Shown here piece after piece: positions 51,213 through 64,000 of a stretch of 64,000 bases of DNA. The stretch is taken from positions 8,222,212-8,286,211 of the forward strand of contig OX422197.1 of assembly GCA_949130485.1 (NCBI GenBank), in the 5' to 3' direction. The first letter of the stretch is position 1; each line of letters begins with the position of its first letter. Source of the DNA: Agelas oroides. Taxonomy: Eukaryota; Porifera; Demospongiae; Agelasida; Agelasidae. Position numbers and translations under genes: made by a program. Under the pieces are notes generated by a model. The model had not been told where the DNA came from, ran no database searches, and saw only the letters and a program-made list of their open reading frames with translations.

Positions 51213-64000
<12,788 letters not shown>

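Overview
The window is animal nuclear DNA. Small exons with GT/AG introns encode secreted matrix proteins, and introns and spacers are packed with micro- and minisatellites and short foldback elements. Three fibrillar collagen genes of the 54/45-bp exon type, mixed with a fibronectin type III gene in a compact cluster, suggest an early-branching or marine invertebrate metazoan. A demosponge is my best guess, but the sequence shown does not prove it.

Layout. (1) Minus strand, 22523 down to beyond position 1: fibrillar procollagen gene 1, with signal peptide, TSPN/laminin-G-like domain, minor helix, 1011-residue major helix and the first part of a COLFI C-propeptide; the last C-propeptide exons lie outside the window. 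(2) Plus strand, about 23093-35325: a secreted-type protein with five fibronectin type III domains, divergently transcribed from gene 1 across a spacer of about 570 bp. (3) Plus strand, 35738-50647: fibrillar procollagen gene 2, complete, about 1353 residues, without a TSPN domain. (4) Plus strand, 51213 to beyond 64000: fibrillar procollagen gene 3, with signal peptide, TSPN domain, short minor helix and the first half of the major helix.

I placed exons by hand from splice sites, reading phase and Gly-X-Y register. Measured in bases from the first helical Gly, the splice sites of the three collagen genes fall on one shared grid, which supports both the models and a common origin by local duplication and inversion. 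Genes 1 and 2 both have 337 helical triplets. Their C-propeptides carry complementary cysteines: gene 1 keeps C2 and lacks C3, gene 2 keeps C3 and lacks C2. This suggests that their products form a heterotrimer.

The non-coding part is also informative. Three minisatellites begin at, or contain, an authentic 5' splice site. A 41-bp satellite of about 112 copies fills one FN3 intron. At least six foldback elements with TAG-type ends are flanked by 8-9 bp direct repeats. A tRNA-derived SINE-like family and two further dispersed repeat families are present. I found no CRISPR array, rRNA, intact tRNA or prokaryotic feature.
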